Shown here in pieces: positions 23,657-34,640 of a DNA stretch of 64,000 nucleotides; within the stretch, counting starts at the first letter, position 1; each line of letters begins with the position of its first letter. Source of the DNA: Pohlia nutans. Lineage: Eukaryota; Streptophyta; Bryopsida; Bryales; Mniaceae. The notes under the pieces are model-generated. The model was not told where the DNA came from. It did not search any database and was given only the letters and a program-made list of their open reading frames with translations. Made by a program: the position numbers and the translations under genes. The stretch covers positions 17,292,001-17,356,000 of the forward strand of contig CM040090.1 in NCBI GenBank assembly GCA_022496805.1, read 5' to 3'.

Positions 23657-26001
23657 CCCCTAAAAGACCAAGACTATTTTGCTCAAAAAACACTACAATG
23701 CTGTCATTTCTAATCCCTAGGGCACAATTTCATAAAAAACAAATTCACAATTCAACTGTAGGAACTTGTTCTTTAATTTCAAAAGATTGAGCACAAAATA
23801 AATCACAATCTTTGACCATATGGATTAGAAGAGATTTACTTTTGAAGTGAGAATGTGTGAGAAAAACAAAACCCGCCCAAAATTTTCAGTTCCCTATTTT
23901 TCTTCCTATTTTGAAAATGTTTCACTACGGAGACTTGTCACTCTTCACTTTCACAATCTACACAATGTTAGTTACTTGTATATCAATTTCGAGAAGTAGG
24001 AGAATGATTTAACATAAAACACGCAATTCACTATTTATGCACTTGGCCAAGTGTGCTCATTTCATAAACATATTTGACTTTAAAAAAAAATCGGTTAAAA
24101 AGTTCTCTAAAAACCATCAATGTTGTCTTTCTACAATCACTCAAATTGTAAATAAATATATATTTTTAATTATTCTTATTCTTATCTTTATCTTTTCTTT
24201 TTTATCTTGATTTCTTTCTTGTCTTCTTTCTTGTCTCCCTCTTGTCTTTCTTCTTGTCTTTGTTTTTATCTTTCTTCTTGTCTTCCTTTTTGTCTTCTTC
24301 CTTTTCGTCTTCCTTGTCTTTTTTTTCTCCTACTTTTTCTTTAGTTGTGGCTGCTGAACCCTATACAATGGGAGCAAACCCCCCCTCCCCCTCCAAAAAA
24401 AGAAAAAAAAAAGAAAAAAAAGATTTGTTTTGTTTTTTTTTCCTTTGCTTTGCTTGGAGTTGGCCATGGAGTGCTACTGAACCCTAAATGGCAGCCGCCA
24501 AAAAAAAAGTTTTTTTTTTCCTTCTTCTTTTGGTTGACCGTGGGGTGCTGCTTAATCCTATGGCGGCCGCCCCAAAGAAAATTAAAAACAATTGTTTTTA
24601 TGTGAGTTTTTTTTAATTTACTATTTTTAGACGCTAGGGTGTGCGCACCCAAAGACCCTCTCTTCTCCCTCATTTCTATCTTCATCTCCCTCTTCATCTT
24701 CATCTCCCTCTTCATCTTCATCTCCCTCTCTATATTCATCTCCTCCGTCTCCCTCCCCTCTCCTTATATATATAGAGGAGAGGAGAGGGTCTCTGCCATT
24801 CCCTCTCCCACTCCCTCTCCCTCTCCCTCTCCCTCCCCTCACCTCTCCTCTATATATATGAGGAGAGGGGAAGGAGAAGAAGGGGGAGGAAAGATGGGAG
24901 GGTCTTTGGGTGCGCGGCCGCGCACCCCGGTGTCTGAAAATAATAAATTTTCAAAAAAATCCAATTTTTTGTTTTGTTTTTGGGGCAGCCGCCATTTAGG
25001 GTTCAATAGCACCCCACGGCCAACCCAAAAAAAAATTAAAGTTAAAAAAAAAAAATCTTTTTTTTTTTTTTTTGGAGGGGGGGGGGGGGTGGGGGGGTTT
25101 GCTCCCATTGTTTAGGGTTCAGCAGCCACAACTGAAGAAGAAGTAAAAGAAAAAAAAGACAGGGAAGACAAAAAGGAAGACAAGAAGAAAGACAAGAGGG
25201 AGACAAGAAAGAAGACAAGAAAGAAATCAAGATAAAAAATAAAAAATAAAAGAAAAGATAAAAGAAAAGATAAAGATAAGAATAAAAAATAATTAAAATA
25301 ATTATTTTTTTACAAAGTAAGGGATTGAAAAAAGACAATAATCATCGTTTTTTTTTTTTTAAAGTTAGACAAAAAGAAATATGCGCTTAGGGACCAAGTG
25401 CATGATTATATGGCCAAGTGCGTTAATAGCGAGTTGTGTGTTATAATCAAAACAATACTACAAGTGGAGGAGGTCCAAATCATTGCCAAACACATGTAAT
25501 TTTATTGTGAACTTGGTTTTGTTCAATATCTCAATCAAAATGGCAAAGACAAAGATTCTTGTTCCATTTTGAAGTAGAAAAAAAAAATACAAAAAATACA
25601 AAAATCTCAAATTTTTACCTTTAAAGGAAGTTTTTTTTTTTCCACTCTGCCCGACTACATTGGAATTTTTTCACTCCTCTTAGAATGAAAATTATGAACT
25701 ACAAAGGGCTTTTCTATTAACCTTTCCAAATAATGTCATGTCATTTGTTTTTGTATCAAATTTTAGAATTATTGGAGTAGAGTGTAGCATTTTTCTCAAG
25801 TTGTTCAATCTTGAAAAAAATGGCCTCCGAGGAACACAACTTTTTCTTCCAATGTCCAATAGGAAAAAAAGTTATTCTAAAAAAGCTCTCAAAATTCCCC
25901 ACGTTCACTAAAATTCTCAAAATATTAGACTCAAAATGGGTATGGTAGAAACCTACCCGGTTTTGTAAATGTCCTTGTTAGAACATTTGGTCCTTTAGGA
26001 G
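23657..26001. mobile_element. TTAA-type MITE split by a palindromic foldback element
   Basis: The left end CCCCTAAAAGACCAAG begins four bases after the previous element and shares its TTGA. The probable right end is TTGGTCCTTTAGGAG at 25986-26001, followed by TTAA. Removing the 24018-25442 insertion leaves about 0.9 kb. Pairing these two ends is an inference from their inverted sequence. Confidence 0.5.
24018..25442. mobile_element. Palindromic foldback element 1 (1425 bp)
   Basis: Almost the whole element is an imperfect inverted repeat. Ends are AACACGCAATTCACTATTTA and its decayed reverse complement ending GTGTGTT. ATAA is duplicated at 24014-24017 and 25443-25446. The left arm carries pyrimidine-rich TCTTTCTTGTC runs and CTGCTGAACCCTA; the right arm carries the mirrored purine runs and TAGGGTTCAGCAG. 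A second inverted block built on GTGCGCACCCAAAGACC closes the centre around 24770 with TATATATA loops. Long Lys- and Phe-only reading frames are low-complexity artefacts. Confidence 0.85.
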
Positions 26002-26005
26002 TTAA

Positions 26006-26235
26006 AAGGACATACCTTTCCTGATTCCCAAACCCAAAATCTCTTTTAAAGTTCATTTTAAGCATGATTCTCTTTTTAATTTACTTTGATTCTATTATAA
26101 AGAAGTATAGATGCGTTAAATACGTTCATTTTGGCATTTAAAAAGTTCCATTTGATTCAACAGAGTCAAAGATATGAGCAAGATTCTCCTAAGAAAAAGT
26201 AAACCCGTGGGGCTTAGTATGTTCTTCTGTGAGGG
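26006..26235. mobile_element. TTAA-type MITE, CCCTTAA subfamily, left end eroded
   Basis: It starts at a shared TTAA with AAGGACATACC and ends GGG before TTAA at 26236-26239. The interior (CCCAAAATCTCTTTTAAA, TTCTATTATAAAGAAGTATAG) matches 52470-52701 and, reversed, 56514-56747. Confidence 0.65.
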
Positions 26236-26383
26236 TTAAACCAAAATATCTCCTTAGATTGTATTACCCAAGTACCCAACAATTTCCTCACTTTCACAAT
26301 CCACTACCTTCTATTGAACACCCTTTTTACACTCCCACTTAACAATGATTCAAAATATACTTTTTCACATAGCTCTAAGTTAA

Positions 26384-27427
26384 CCCCTAAAGGACCATAA
26401 GGCCTTGCGCCGCTTTTAGAACTAGAAAGTGGAGAAATTCAAATTGTTGGGCCGTGAAATGTAGGGTGAGCAACAAAGTGACCTTAGCTCTTTTTGAGAA
26501 TTGAATCCGTGGGTACTTCTTGATCAACAATTCATAAAGTATGCAATTTTTGGTGATTTTTTTCAGCTCCGAATAGGCTATCGCAAAGTCACTTCAGACC
26601 CCTTATATTGTCCTCTTCATACCTCCAAATTAGTTGAGTTTTTTTGAAAATTAACTTCTCTAAAATTTTGAGATAATTCAAAGATAATTATTTGTCTTGA
26701 ATTTATTCGGAAATTTTTGAATTATTAATTAGATATTGCATATTTGATTGTATATGATGAATTTTAGAAATCCATTTGTATAGATTTGATCTATAATTCA
26801 TAATTTATTATTTATCTTTGTACGTTCTTACAAAATATATACTTTATCATGCAATTTTTCTCACATTTACAAATTTGACACTTTTGTAGACTATTCCATC
26901 GAACATTAAATTAATTAATTAATTTTAAATTTAATAAGGGTATTTTAAATTTTAATTATTAATTTTATTGATTTTCAAAACTATTTAATTTGACCTACAC
27001 CATCCAGCCATCCAACGTTCTTTATTTTTTCTAAAGTTCAATAAGCAAATTTTTAGTGATTCAATGATATTATCTTGTAGGAAATTTGATTCTAAAGATG
27101 TTAGGCACAAAGAGCACTCAATTTGAACACTCTTAACTCAATGTACAACATGTTTTATTTTTAGAACGTTCACTTTTGAGTCGCCTCGGCACTTAAGGGC
27201 TAGTCCTTAAACGGCCTGAAAGCCCTTTGCGGTCATACAATATATTTTGTATTTTGTGGTATTTTAGCATAATAACATTGATCAAATAATTGTTAATACA
27301 AAGAAAAATTGATAATCGTGATAATATGTATTTAAAAATATATCACGATTTGTATAGTAATCCACAATTGAACAATTATAAGACAAAATACAAGTAGTAG
27401 AGAAGGACCTCAAGGGCCTTTTAAGGG
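26384..27427. mobile_element. Possible large or composite TTAA-type element
   Basis: The left end CCCCTAAAGGACCATAAGG follows TTAA at 26380-26383. A candidate right end, GGGCCTTTTAAGGG, precedes TTAA at 27428-27431. Internal end-like sequences near 27190-27230 suggest that two elements are nested or fused here. The pairing is uncertain. Confidence 0.4.
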
Positions 27428-27447
27428 TTAATATCTTTTTATTTATT

Positions 27448-27449
<2 letters not shown>

Positions 27450-27494
<45 letters not shown>
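27450..27494. repeat. (AT)n microsatellite
   Basis: An uninterrupted alternating AT run of about 45 bp, just right of the putative end of the preceding element. Confidence 0.95.
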
Positions 27495-27497
<3 letters not shown>

Positions 27498-28182
27498 ACT
27501 CTAAATATTATATATTATCTACACATTTACCATAGATTGTTAGCAACTCTGATGAAAATTAATTCTAAAATAGGTGTCGGAATTTTAGAGAAGTTATTTT
27601 CCAAAAAACAATTATAAGGAAAAATAATAGATTTACAGAAATATTAGTTTTGCTGAAATCTATTTTTAACATAATAATAATAATTCGGGAAAAGGGCACG
27701 AAAACTGCTATTAGGACTCCAATAATAAAAACAACAAATGTAAAGAAGACTGGGGCAGAGCCTCAAAGTTATGTTGTCCATATTCTTTTTATTATTTGGT
27801 ACAGTCTTTCATTGAGGGCATAAATTTGGCACTTTGTTTAAATTTTTGAAAAGCACTATATTCTAAATTTTTGGGCGTCAAAAAGAAGCTTTTGAAAATA
27901 TTTAAGTGTCATGGTCATATTTCTTATAAGTACTTGATGTCATTCCTAAATAAGCATTTGAAAACCTTAATAGAATTAAAGGTATTGGAATTTATTGTCT
28001 ATTGTAGGGAATCCAAAGGTTGCAGTTTGAGAGTTTAAGTTAATGTTGAATTCACCATGTATCGTTTTGAAGATTTAAACCAATTTCAATAACTATTATA
28101 AATTAATTAAGTATACATTCCGCAAGAATGAATATTCATATTAGGGCAATGGTCTGATATGAGTACCCAAAAATCCATTTGA

Positions 28183-28576
28183 AACACGCAATTCGCTATT
28201 TACGCACTTGGCCATATAATCATGCATTTGGTCCCCGGAAGCATTAAAAATATTGTCTAAAAAACTGTCTAAAAAACAACCATTTTTGTCGTTCTACAAT
28301 TACTTTCATTGTAAACAAACAATTATTTAATTTAATTTTTATTCTTATCTTTATCTTTTATCTTTATCTTTTATTTCATTTTTTCTTTTATCTTTTCTTT
28401 ATCTTGTTTCATTTATCTTATTTCTTTCTTGTCTTCAATTTATTTTCCTTCTTGTCTTCCTTCTTGTCTTCTTCTTTTTCTTCTATTTTTTTTCATTCCT
28501 CTTGTGGCAGCCGCAAATCCTTCGCCCGCACCAAAAACAAAAAAAAAAAACAAAAAAAAAAAAAAACAAAAAAAAA

Positions 28577-28625
<49 letters not shown>

Positions 28626-29074
28626 TTTTTTTTTTTTTTTTTTTTTTTTTGATTTCGTCTTTTTTTTTGTTTGGGGCTCATGAACCCTGAAAATAGAAAT
28701 TTTAAAAAATAAAAATTTAGGGTCCAGCGGCTGAACCCTAAACAGCGGAGGATGCAAAAAAATAAAAATAAATTAAATCTATTTTTAGTCTGCTGTGGGC
28801 TAGTGGGTGCGCGACCGCGCACCCACTGCCTCATTTTCTCCTCTCCTCCTCTCCCTCTCTCCCTCTCTCCTTCTTCTTCTCTCTCCCTCTTCTTCTCTCT
28901 CCCCTATATATATGAGGAGAGGGCAAAGGGGAGAGAAAAGAAGAGGGAAGAGAGAGAGGGAGAGAGAAGAGAGGAAGAAAGGAGAAAATGAGGCAGTGGG
29001 TGCGCGGCCGCGCACCCACTAGCCCACAGCAGACTAAAAAATATAAAAATAAAAATAAAAATAAAAATAAAACT

Positions 29075-29105
<31 letters not shown>

Positions 29106-29641
29106 GTGCATCCTCCGCCGTTTAGGGTTCAGCCGCCGGCGGCTGAACCCTAAATTTTTATTTTTTTAAATTTCTATTTTCAGGGTTCATGAGCCCCAAA
29201 CAAAAAAAAAGACGAAATCAAAAAAAAAAAAAAAAAAAAAAGAAAAAAAAAAGTTTTTTTTTTTTTTTTTGTTTTTTGTTTTTTTGTCTTTGGTGCGGGC
29301 GAAGGATTTGCGGCTGCCACAAGAGGAATGAAAAAAAATAGAAGAAAAAGAAGAAGACAAGAAGGAAGACAAGAAGGAAAATAAATTGAAGACAAGATAG
29401 AAATAAGATAAATGAAACAAGATAAAGAAAAGATAAAAGAAAAAATAAAATAAAAGATAAAGATAAAAGATAAAGATAAGAATAAAAATTAAATTAAATA
29501 ATTGTTTGTTTACAATGAAAGTAATTGTAGAACGACAAAATCGTTCTTTTTTAGAGAAATTTTTACACAAAAAATTTTAAGCAAGATTTGCTCATGAAAT
29601 GAATGCACTTGACCAAGTGCATAAATAGCGAATTGCGTGTT
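28183..29641. mobile_element. Palindromic foldback element 2 (1459 bp)
   Basis: Ends are AACACGCAATTCGCTATTTA and its reverse complement TAAATAGCGAATTGCGTGTT. TTGA is duplicated at 28179-28182 and 29642-29645. The arms mirror each other: CTTGTGGCAGCCGCAAATCC on the left against GGATTTGCGGCTGCCACAAG on the right. Inner blocks GGGTGCGCGACCGCGCACCC and GGGTGCGCGGCCGCGCACCC flank a central TATATATATGAGG. Poly-A and poly-T runs occupy matching arm positions. The related locus at 54311-54802 lacks the element and carries a single TTGA at 54348-54351, which is an empty site. Confidence 0.9.
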
Positions 29642-29644
29642 TTG

Positions 29645-30092
29645 AACTCTTAAATGAGCCCTATAACATTTTTGAATGAGTCTCTCTTTAAACGAGTATA
29701 AAAAATTAATTGAGTAGATGTAGTTTTGATTTCTAGCACTCATAAAGTACACAAGGAAAAATTCACGTCAAAATTGAAGCATTTTAAATATTTTAAATGA
29801 GAGTTTTTGTAAAAAATCACAATTTGTCCTCACTACTTAAATATTTCCAAAACATTTATTTAGAGTCTGAAATGACGTCAGTTTGGTCCCAAATTTTGAT
29901 ATATAGTAAATGTAGATATGTTTTATATGAAATGATTATTTTGAAGCATTAAAAATATTATTTACTTTGTACTACAATGATTGCAAAAGTTGAATTTAGG
30001 CATTTTTTTACGAAGCACATAAGTATGAAAATAAATTTATTCAATTAATATTTTAAACTTGAAGTGAAGTAGTTAATGTCATCCAGGTGCAT
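29645..30092. repeat. Older dispersed repeat, copy paired with 54352-54802
   Basis: The stretch from TTGAACTCTTAAATGAGCC to TCATCCAGGTGCA aligns colinearly with 54352-54802, with scattered substitutions and small indels. The left part of the same repeat (GGGCAATGGTCT) is at 28145-28182, on the other side of foldback element 2. It has no coding features. Confidence 0.75.
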
Positions 30093-30517
30093 ATATTTTT
30101 AATTATTTTTAATGAATTTTAGTCAACAAAAATGGACAAATTTGTCGAAATTTGGAAAAACCGATATATGTAGAAATTTCCAAATTTTAATGTTACAAAC
30201 AAACACTTTATTCACGCCAACTTCAAATAGAAACGAGAATTTTTAACTATCTATCAAATTTCCTATCAACTGTGCCCTCCCCCTACAGTAGTAAAAGGTC
30301 ATGGGATACGTGAGGTCCTGGACGGAATCTATAGGAGGACAAATTCTCTAATTGCTAACGGATCCTTGAATGTCATGCACAACAAACATACAAGACCAAT
30401 TTCTTTGTTGCCAAATAACTGAAACTGTGGCATCATGCGGGTTACTTTCTCACTGTCAATAAATCCTAAAATTTCCTTTGGATTGCCAATAACATTACTA
30501 AGATAGTGACTCCGAAA

Positions 30518-30753
30518 GGTTACCTCCAAATATTATGTAACAATGTGCAAACAAAGATAGGGTCCAAATAAATTTTTGAAGGTAAATTTTATAAATAATT
30601 TACATTAATATAGGATGCTTGAGAATGATTACAAAAGTAAAATGAGAATATTCTCATAATATTACTAATTATAATCATCTTACTTTTAATTTTTAAAGTA
30701 CTTTCAAATATCCTTTGTTCACGCTACTCAAAAGATTCAAAAAGTGACCTCCT
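30518..30753. mobile_element. AT-rich MITE with AGGTYACYTCC ends, copy 1
   Basis: It is the reverse complement of the element at 44571-44816. Shared blocks are ACAAAGATAGGGTCCAAATAA, in two parts, and GAGAATATTCT. The right end AAAGTGACCTCC pairs with a left end reading AAGGTTACCTCC. The edges are approximate. Confidence 0.65.
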
Positions 30754-31249
30754 TGAATTCCAAAAAACAAAATGAACAACACACAAAAGAATGCTTCACA
30801 AGGGAAACATAATTGCTGAAGTTGATGGTCAATACTAGGGTTAGGATTTGGTCCTCATATCCTACTTGGATCAAAACTCATACTCGTAACGACAAGTAGA
30901 CTACCTCAATACTCTTACTTTATTGTTTTTACTTTAATGATCTTCTTTTGTATTAAAGTAAAAGAAGGTGGATATCGATAATGCTATATATTTGGCTTTT
31001 ACAACTTACTACTATATTTTCATTTGATGATATCATCATCACATATAAACGTAAAGTTTTTTGTTTATATTATTATTTCATCTATGTCTAATTGTGCATA
31101 AAAATATCTCAAATTAATTAGTTCTTTTTTACTCTTTTTGAAACTAGTCAAGTAATTTGGGTATTTCATTCATCTAAAATTACACTAGCACTTGAATCTT
31201 TTTGGACATTGGTTGAAATCGTGATTAAACAAAGCATGTTGAATGAGAT

Positions 31250-32140
31250 GTGAAATCCATGTGGTTCATGAAGGGTGTCAAAAAATGGATTTCCAAGCAA
31301 AGGTTGCAAAACGTCTCAAAGAAAATGGTTGTGAAAATAATTCCTGTCACTAATGGAAATCAACCAGTAGTGGTATCGAAAAAGATTTTGAAACCCAACA
31401 TTCCTAAAAAAGTTGAACAAACCCAAGTGTTGATTACACTACTAGAAAACATGGCGCTCCCTAGGGAGATGCCCAGGCAAAGTCACTATGCATGCATGAG
31501 ATTGGGCACCACATGCCTGGGCAACTCCCTCGGCAATGTCACCTTTTCTAATAGTGTTATATTTAGTAACAAAGACGCTGCTGCATTGAAGATACAAGCA
31601 GTGTACCGTGGTTACATTGTGCGGAATACTGGTATTAAAAAACACATATTAGTGATCACGAAAGTCAAGAAAGAGTTTCAAGATTTCAAGCGAAAATTGC
31701 AAGAGAATGAACATAAGAAGAAACTCTCCAATGACTTGAATGAGAGATTACGGTGGCATGAGGGTATCATGGCTTTGTTGCTATGTTTAGATTAGCTTCA
31801 AGGTGTACTCCCAGAAGTCCGACTTGCACGCAAAGCATTGATAAAGGAACTAATAGCATTTCAAGATGGCCTCATTTCAATGCCCAAAATCTCTACAAAA
31901 GAGAAGGTGGAGTCTTCAACACTAACATCGCCTAATGATGAAATAAACATTCCTAAACTCACAACAATGACTATTGAAGATACTTGTAAGTCACCAAATT
32001 CTTTGTTGGTTCAACAACTTTTAGAAGAGATTCATAATCTAAAAAATATTGTTATAAATTTAGTGCATGAGAGCCATCAACAAAAGAACATCAATTATAA
32101 CTTACTTAGCCGAATTGAAAAACTAGAAAAAATACCATGA
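31250..32140 (+). pseudogene. BAG-family (IQ + BAG domain) gene or pseudogene with in-frame stop and transposon insertion
   Basis: One frame runs through both halves, with a TAG at 31793-31795. After residue 100, AALKIQAVYRGYIVR is an IQ calmodulin-binding motif. It is followed by a coiled-coil stretch and then ERLRWHEGIMALLLCLD, the stop, and LQGVLPEVRLARKALIKELI, which together match a plant BAG domain (Hsp70 co-chaperone). The stop replaces a single residue in the middle of the BAG helices. Between 31437 and 31556 a 120-bp CACTA-type element interrupts the frame without shifting it, because 120 plus the 3-bp duplication is 41 codons. The first true ATG is at 31259. A non-canonical GTG lies at 31250, after a TGA at 31244. 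Introns are not needed. A decayed paralogue is most likely; exon joining or readthrough around the stop is the alternative. Confidence 0.7.
31437..31556. mobile_element. 120-bp CACTA-type mini-transposon inside the BAG reading frame
   Basis: The left end is CACTACTAGAAAACATGG and the right end is CCTTTTCTAATAGTG, inverted. TTA is duplicated at 31434-31436 and 31557-31559. CACTA ends with a 3-bp duplication define the superfamily. An inner hairpin (CCCAGGCA near 31470 with TGCCTGGG near 31514) is present. Confidence 0.85.
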
Positions 32141-33449
32141 TCTCAAATCAAACATTTATGTCACATGATGAGAATAATGAGCATTTTGATAATTTTTGAT
32201 TAATCTTTAATGTCTAAGTATTTTGATAAAAATAAACGGGCATTTGTATATGAATTTTAAAACTCATTTTATTTTAAGTTGTAAAGATGCTATTTTCAAG
32301 TCTAACTGACTGGCAATTGTTCGTGGGGAACTATACGGCATACTTTATAAGACCTTCAGAGTGCAATTCAAAGTGTTAAAAAAAAACAAAATTGCATAAT
32401 TTTAAAACAAAGTAGTTGGTGATCATCAATCTCTTTCAATTCATATTGGTTGCTTCGACTATAGTTGCTTCTAATCGGGAGAGCCTAGGCCTTGGTCCCA
32501 ATGGACCCCGCGTTTTGGTCGGTGCTGGCTTCTGACTTCAATTTTGATGGAGCCGCGATTTGTGTGATGCCCACCCAACACTCTCATACCCGCTACCTGC
32601 AACATAGCTGGTCATTGTGCAAGCTTATGAGTGCAGAGCAAAAGTCACAAAGAATCCCCGCCACAAAGAATTTAAAATTACAAATGAACATTCTCGTGGT
32701 ACGGGTGAGTAAAAAAAAGTAGTTCAAAGTGATGGATTTTTGGAGAAATGAGCTTTGGAAAATTCTAGTTAATTTTTTGTAAATGATAGATGTGTAAGAT
32801 TTTTAAGGTTTAAGGGTATGAGGGATATCTATACAATGATATTTTGGCTCGGTTTCTTTTTGGACCGGTGCCCCATACGACCACATTAGTAAAACATACA
32901 ATGTAGTGTTTCAACTAAATTATTAAATGAATTGTAAAAAGGATTGTAAATAATTAAAATTTCATTAGTCAAATTTTAATATATGGTCTCAAGTGACTAG
33001 ATGTTGAATTTATGACAAAGTTATATTTTCAAAATAAAATCCTTCCATTCCATGCTATTTAGTAAGCCTCAAAAACCTAAGAACGGAAAAATGTGCAAAA
33101 TCATGAAACTCATATGAAGGATTTTATTTATTAAAACACATGAACATATGGTGATTTAGCAAAACATGATATTTATATTCCAAAAATAGTGTGGCAAGGG
33201 TAAAAGCCATAAAAATATCATTTTTTGTAGCAAACAAGTATTTTATGTTGTTATTACAAATCAAATTTAATGTATCAAAAATGAATAATTTAAAACAATA
33301 AACATGATGGACATCATAATCAGATAAGAAGTAAAATCTAATTGAAAATACATTTAAATACATTTCAACCACTATATTCACTACATTTACTACTTTAAAA
33401 AATAGTACTTGATTCTGAGACCTTTCACTCACCCTATCATGAGAACGCT
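32141..33449. other. Intergenic, with a less AT-rich island at about 32470-32710
   Basis: Most is AT-rich without features. The island from CTAATCGGGAGAGCC to CTCGTGGTACGGGTGAG is more balanced in composition, but none of its frames shows a domain I recognise, and splice sites do not make a convincing exon. Confidence 0.35.
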
Positions 33450-33840
33450 TAAATTCAATTGATCATACTATAACAAATATATGCCAGATTGGACCTAATT
33501 TTTTATCACCACAATTAGCAAAGAATATTGCATGTGTCCTTAAAAAAATTGAACAAAAGGAACTTCACATAAGATCCACTCAAAACTACAAAAAAATTAC
33601 AAGGCTCAATTTAAAATGATAAATATATTCAATTTTATTGTGAAAAATACACGTCATATAGGACCAAATTTTATACCACTAGAATCAACAAAGGATATTC
33701 TATGTGTTGATGAAAAAAGAAATGAAATGAAACTTCACATAAGACTCACTCAAAACTACCAAAAAATATGATGCGCACTTTAATATAACAAATATTCAAT
33801 AGATTATATTGTGAAAAACTTAATCAAATGGGACTAAAAT
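33450..33840. repeat. Tandem copies of MITE-internal sequence
   Basis: A block of about 150 bp with ACTTCACATAAGAYYCACTC, CAAAACTAC and ATTGTGAAAAA occurs about three times in a row. The same block is the interior of the short TTAA MITEs at 35280-35510 and 19341-19574. Confidence 0.55.
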
Positions 33841-33842
33841 TG

Positions 33843-33945
33843 TGTTTAATGTGCTTAATGTCCAATTTTGGCATTAAACACATTAAGCAAAACTATGTTT
33901 AATGTGCTTGATGCTCAATTTGGCATTAAGCACATTAACCCTTTG
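33843..33945. repeat. Hairpin cluster of TTAATGTGCTTAATG and its inverse
   Basis: GTTTAATGTGCTTAATG is followed by CATTAAACACATTAAGC, then the pair recurs as GTTTAATGTGCTTGATG and CATTAAGCACATTAA. Alternate copies can pair as short stem-loops. Confidence 0.7.
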
Positions 33946-34437
33946 ACACACTCCTATGTTGATGTAATGAACAAAGAACAAATTGCAACCTTTCTCAACA
34001 CTACATCTTGTATAGTTTTTCATCCATCCAAATTTCTCTTGGTTTTTGTGCTAAATGATTATCGTTTGTAGTGTATGGATCTTCAAAATAAGATATTGGG
34101 ATTTTTTTGAAAAACAACACAATTGATTCATGTCAAGTTTCATTCTTAGTTCAAAAAATGAGACTTTAAACATGATTTTCCAAAATAAGTAGAATCATAT
34201 AATGGAAACCATACCATCTCGTAGTGCATGTTATTCCAATATCTTTACAATATTTTCTAATAATTTTATGTTAATTTTGGATTTTTGATTGAATTTGTGT
34301 GAAGTTATGTCGGTGATATAAAACTTGGTTCTATCCGGCTTATAATTTTCACAACAGGATCGATTCAAATTGTCGTTTTATATCATGATGGGAATTCTCT
34401 ATGACTTGTGCTGAGTTCCGCATAGACCATGCAACGG

Positions 34438-34475
34438 CGGGTATCACCGGGTATCGTCGGGTATCATCGGGTCTC
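34438..34475. repeat. Short tandem array upstream of ECH2 (CGGGTATCRT)
   Basis: Four adjacent copies of a 10-base unit, CGGGTATC plus two variable bases, lie about 170-200 bp upstream of the ECH2 start codon. They sit in a CG-richer stretch that probably contains the promoter or 5' leader. Confidence 0.6.
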
Positions 34476-34640
34476 ACGCAGATCGCGGAAGGCAAGAACG
34501 GTGCCCCAGGCGGATAAAGCCGCGGGCAGTTTTGGGCCGAGCGGGCAGTTTGGGGCTGGGGCAGGGAGGCAAATTTCCTGCTTCTCTCTTTAGTCCTCTT
34601 TGTGTTTCACCTGTCTGTGCTTGAGTTTCACACGGCAGCC

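Noticed and set aside
24242..25338. Several reading frames of 70-160 codons on both strands, rich in Phe, Ser, Lys or Glu
   Set aside because: They are translations of pyrimidine and purine runs in the arms of a palindromic transposon, mirrored on both strands. No domain or codon bias.
28404..29570. Poly-Lys and poly-Phe reading frames
   Set aside because: Poly-A and poly-T tracts in matching arms of foldback element 2; not genes.
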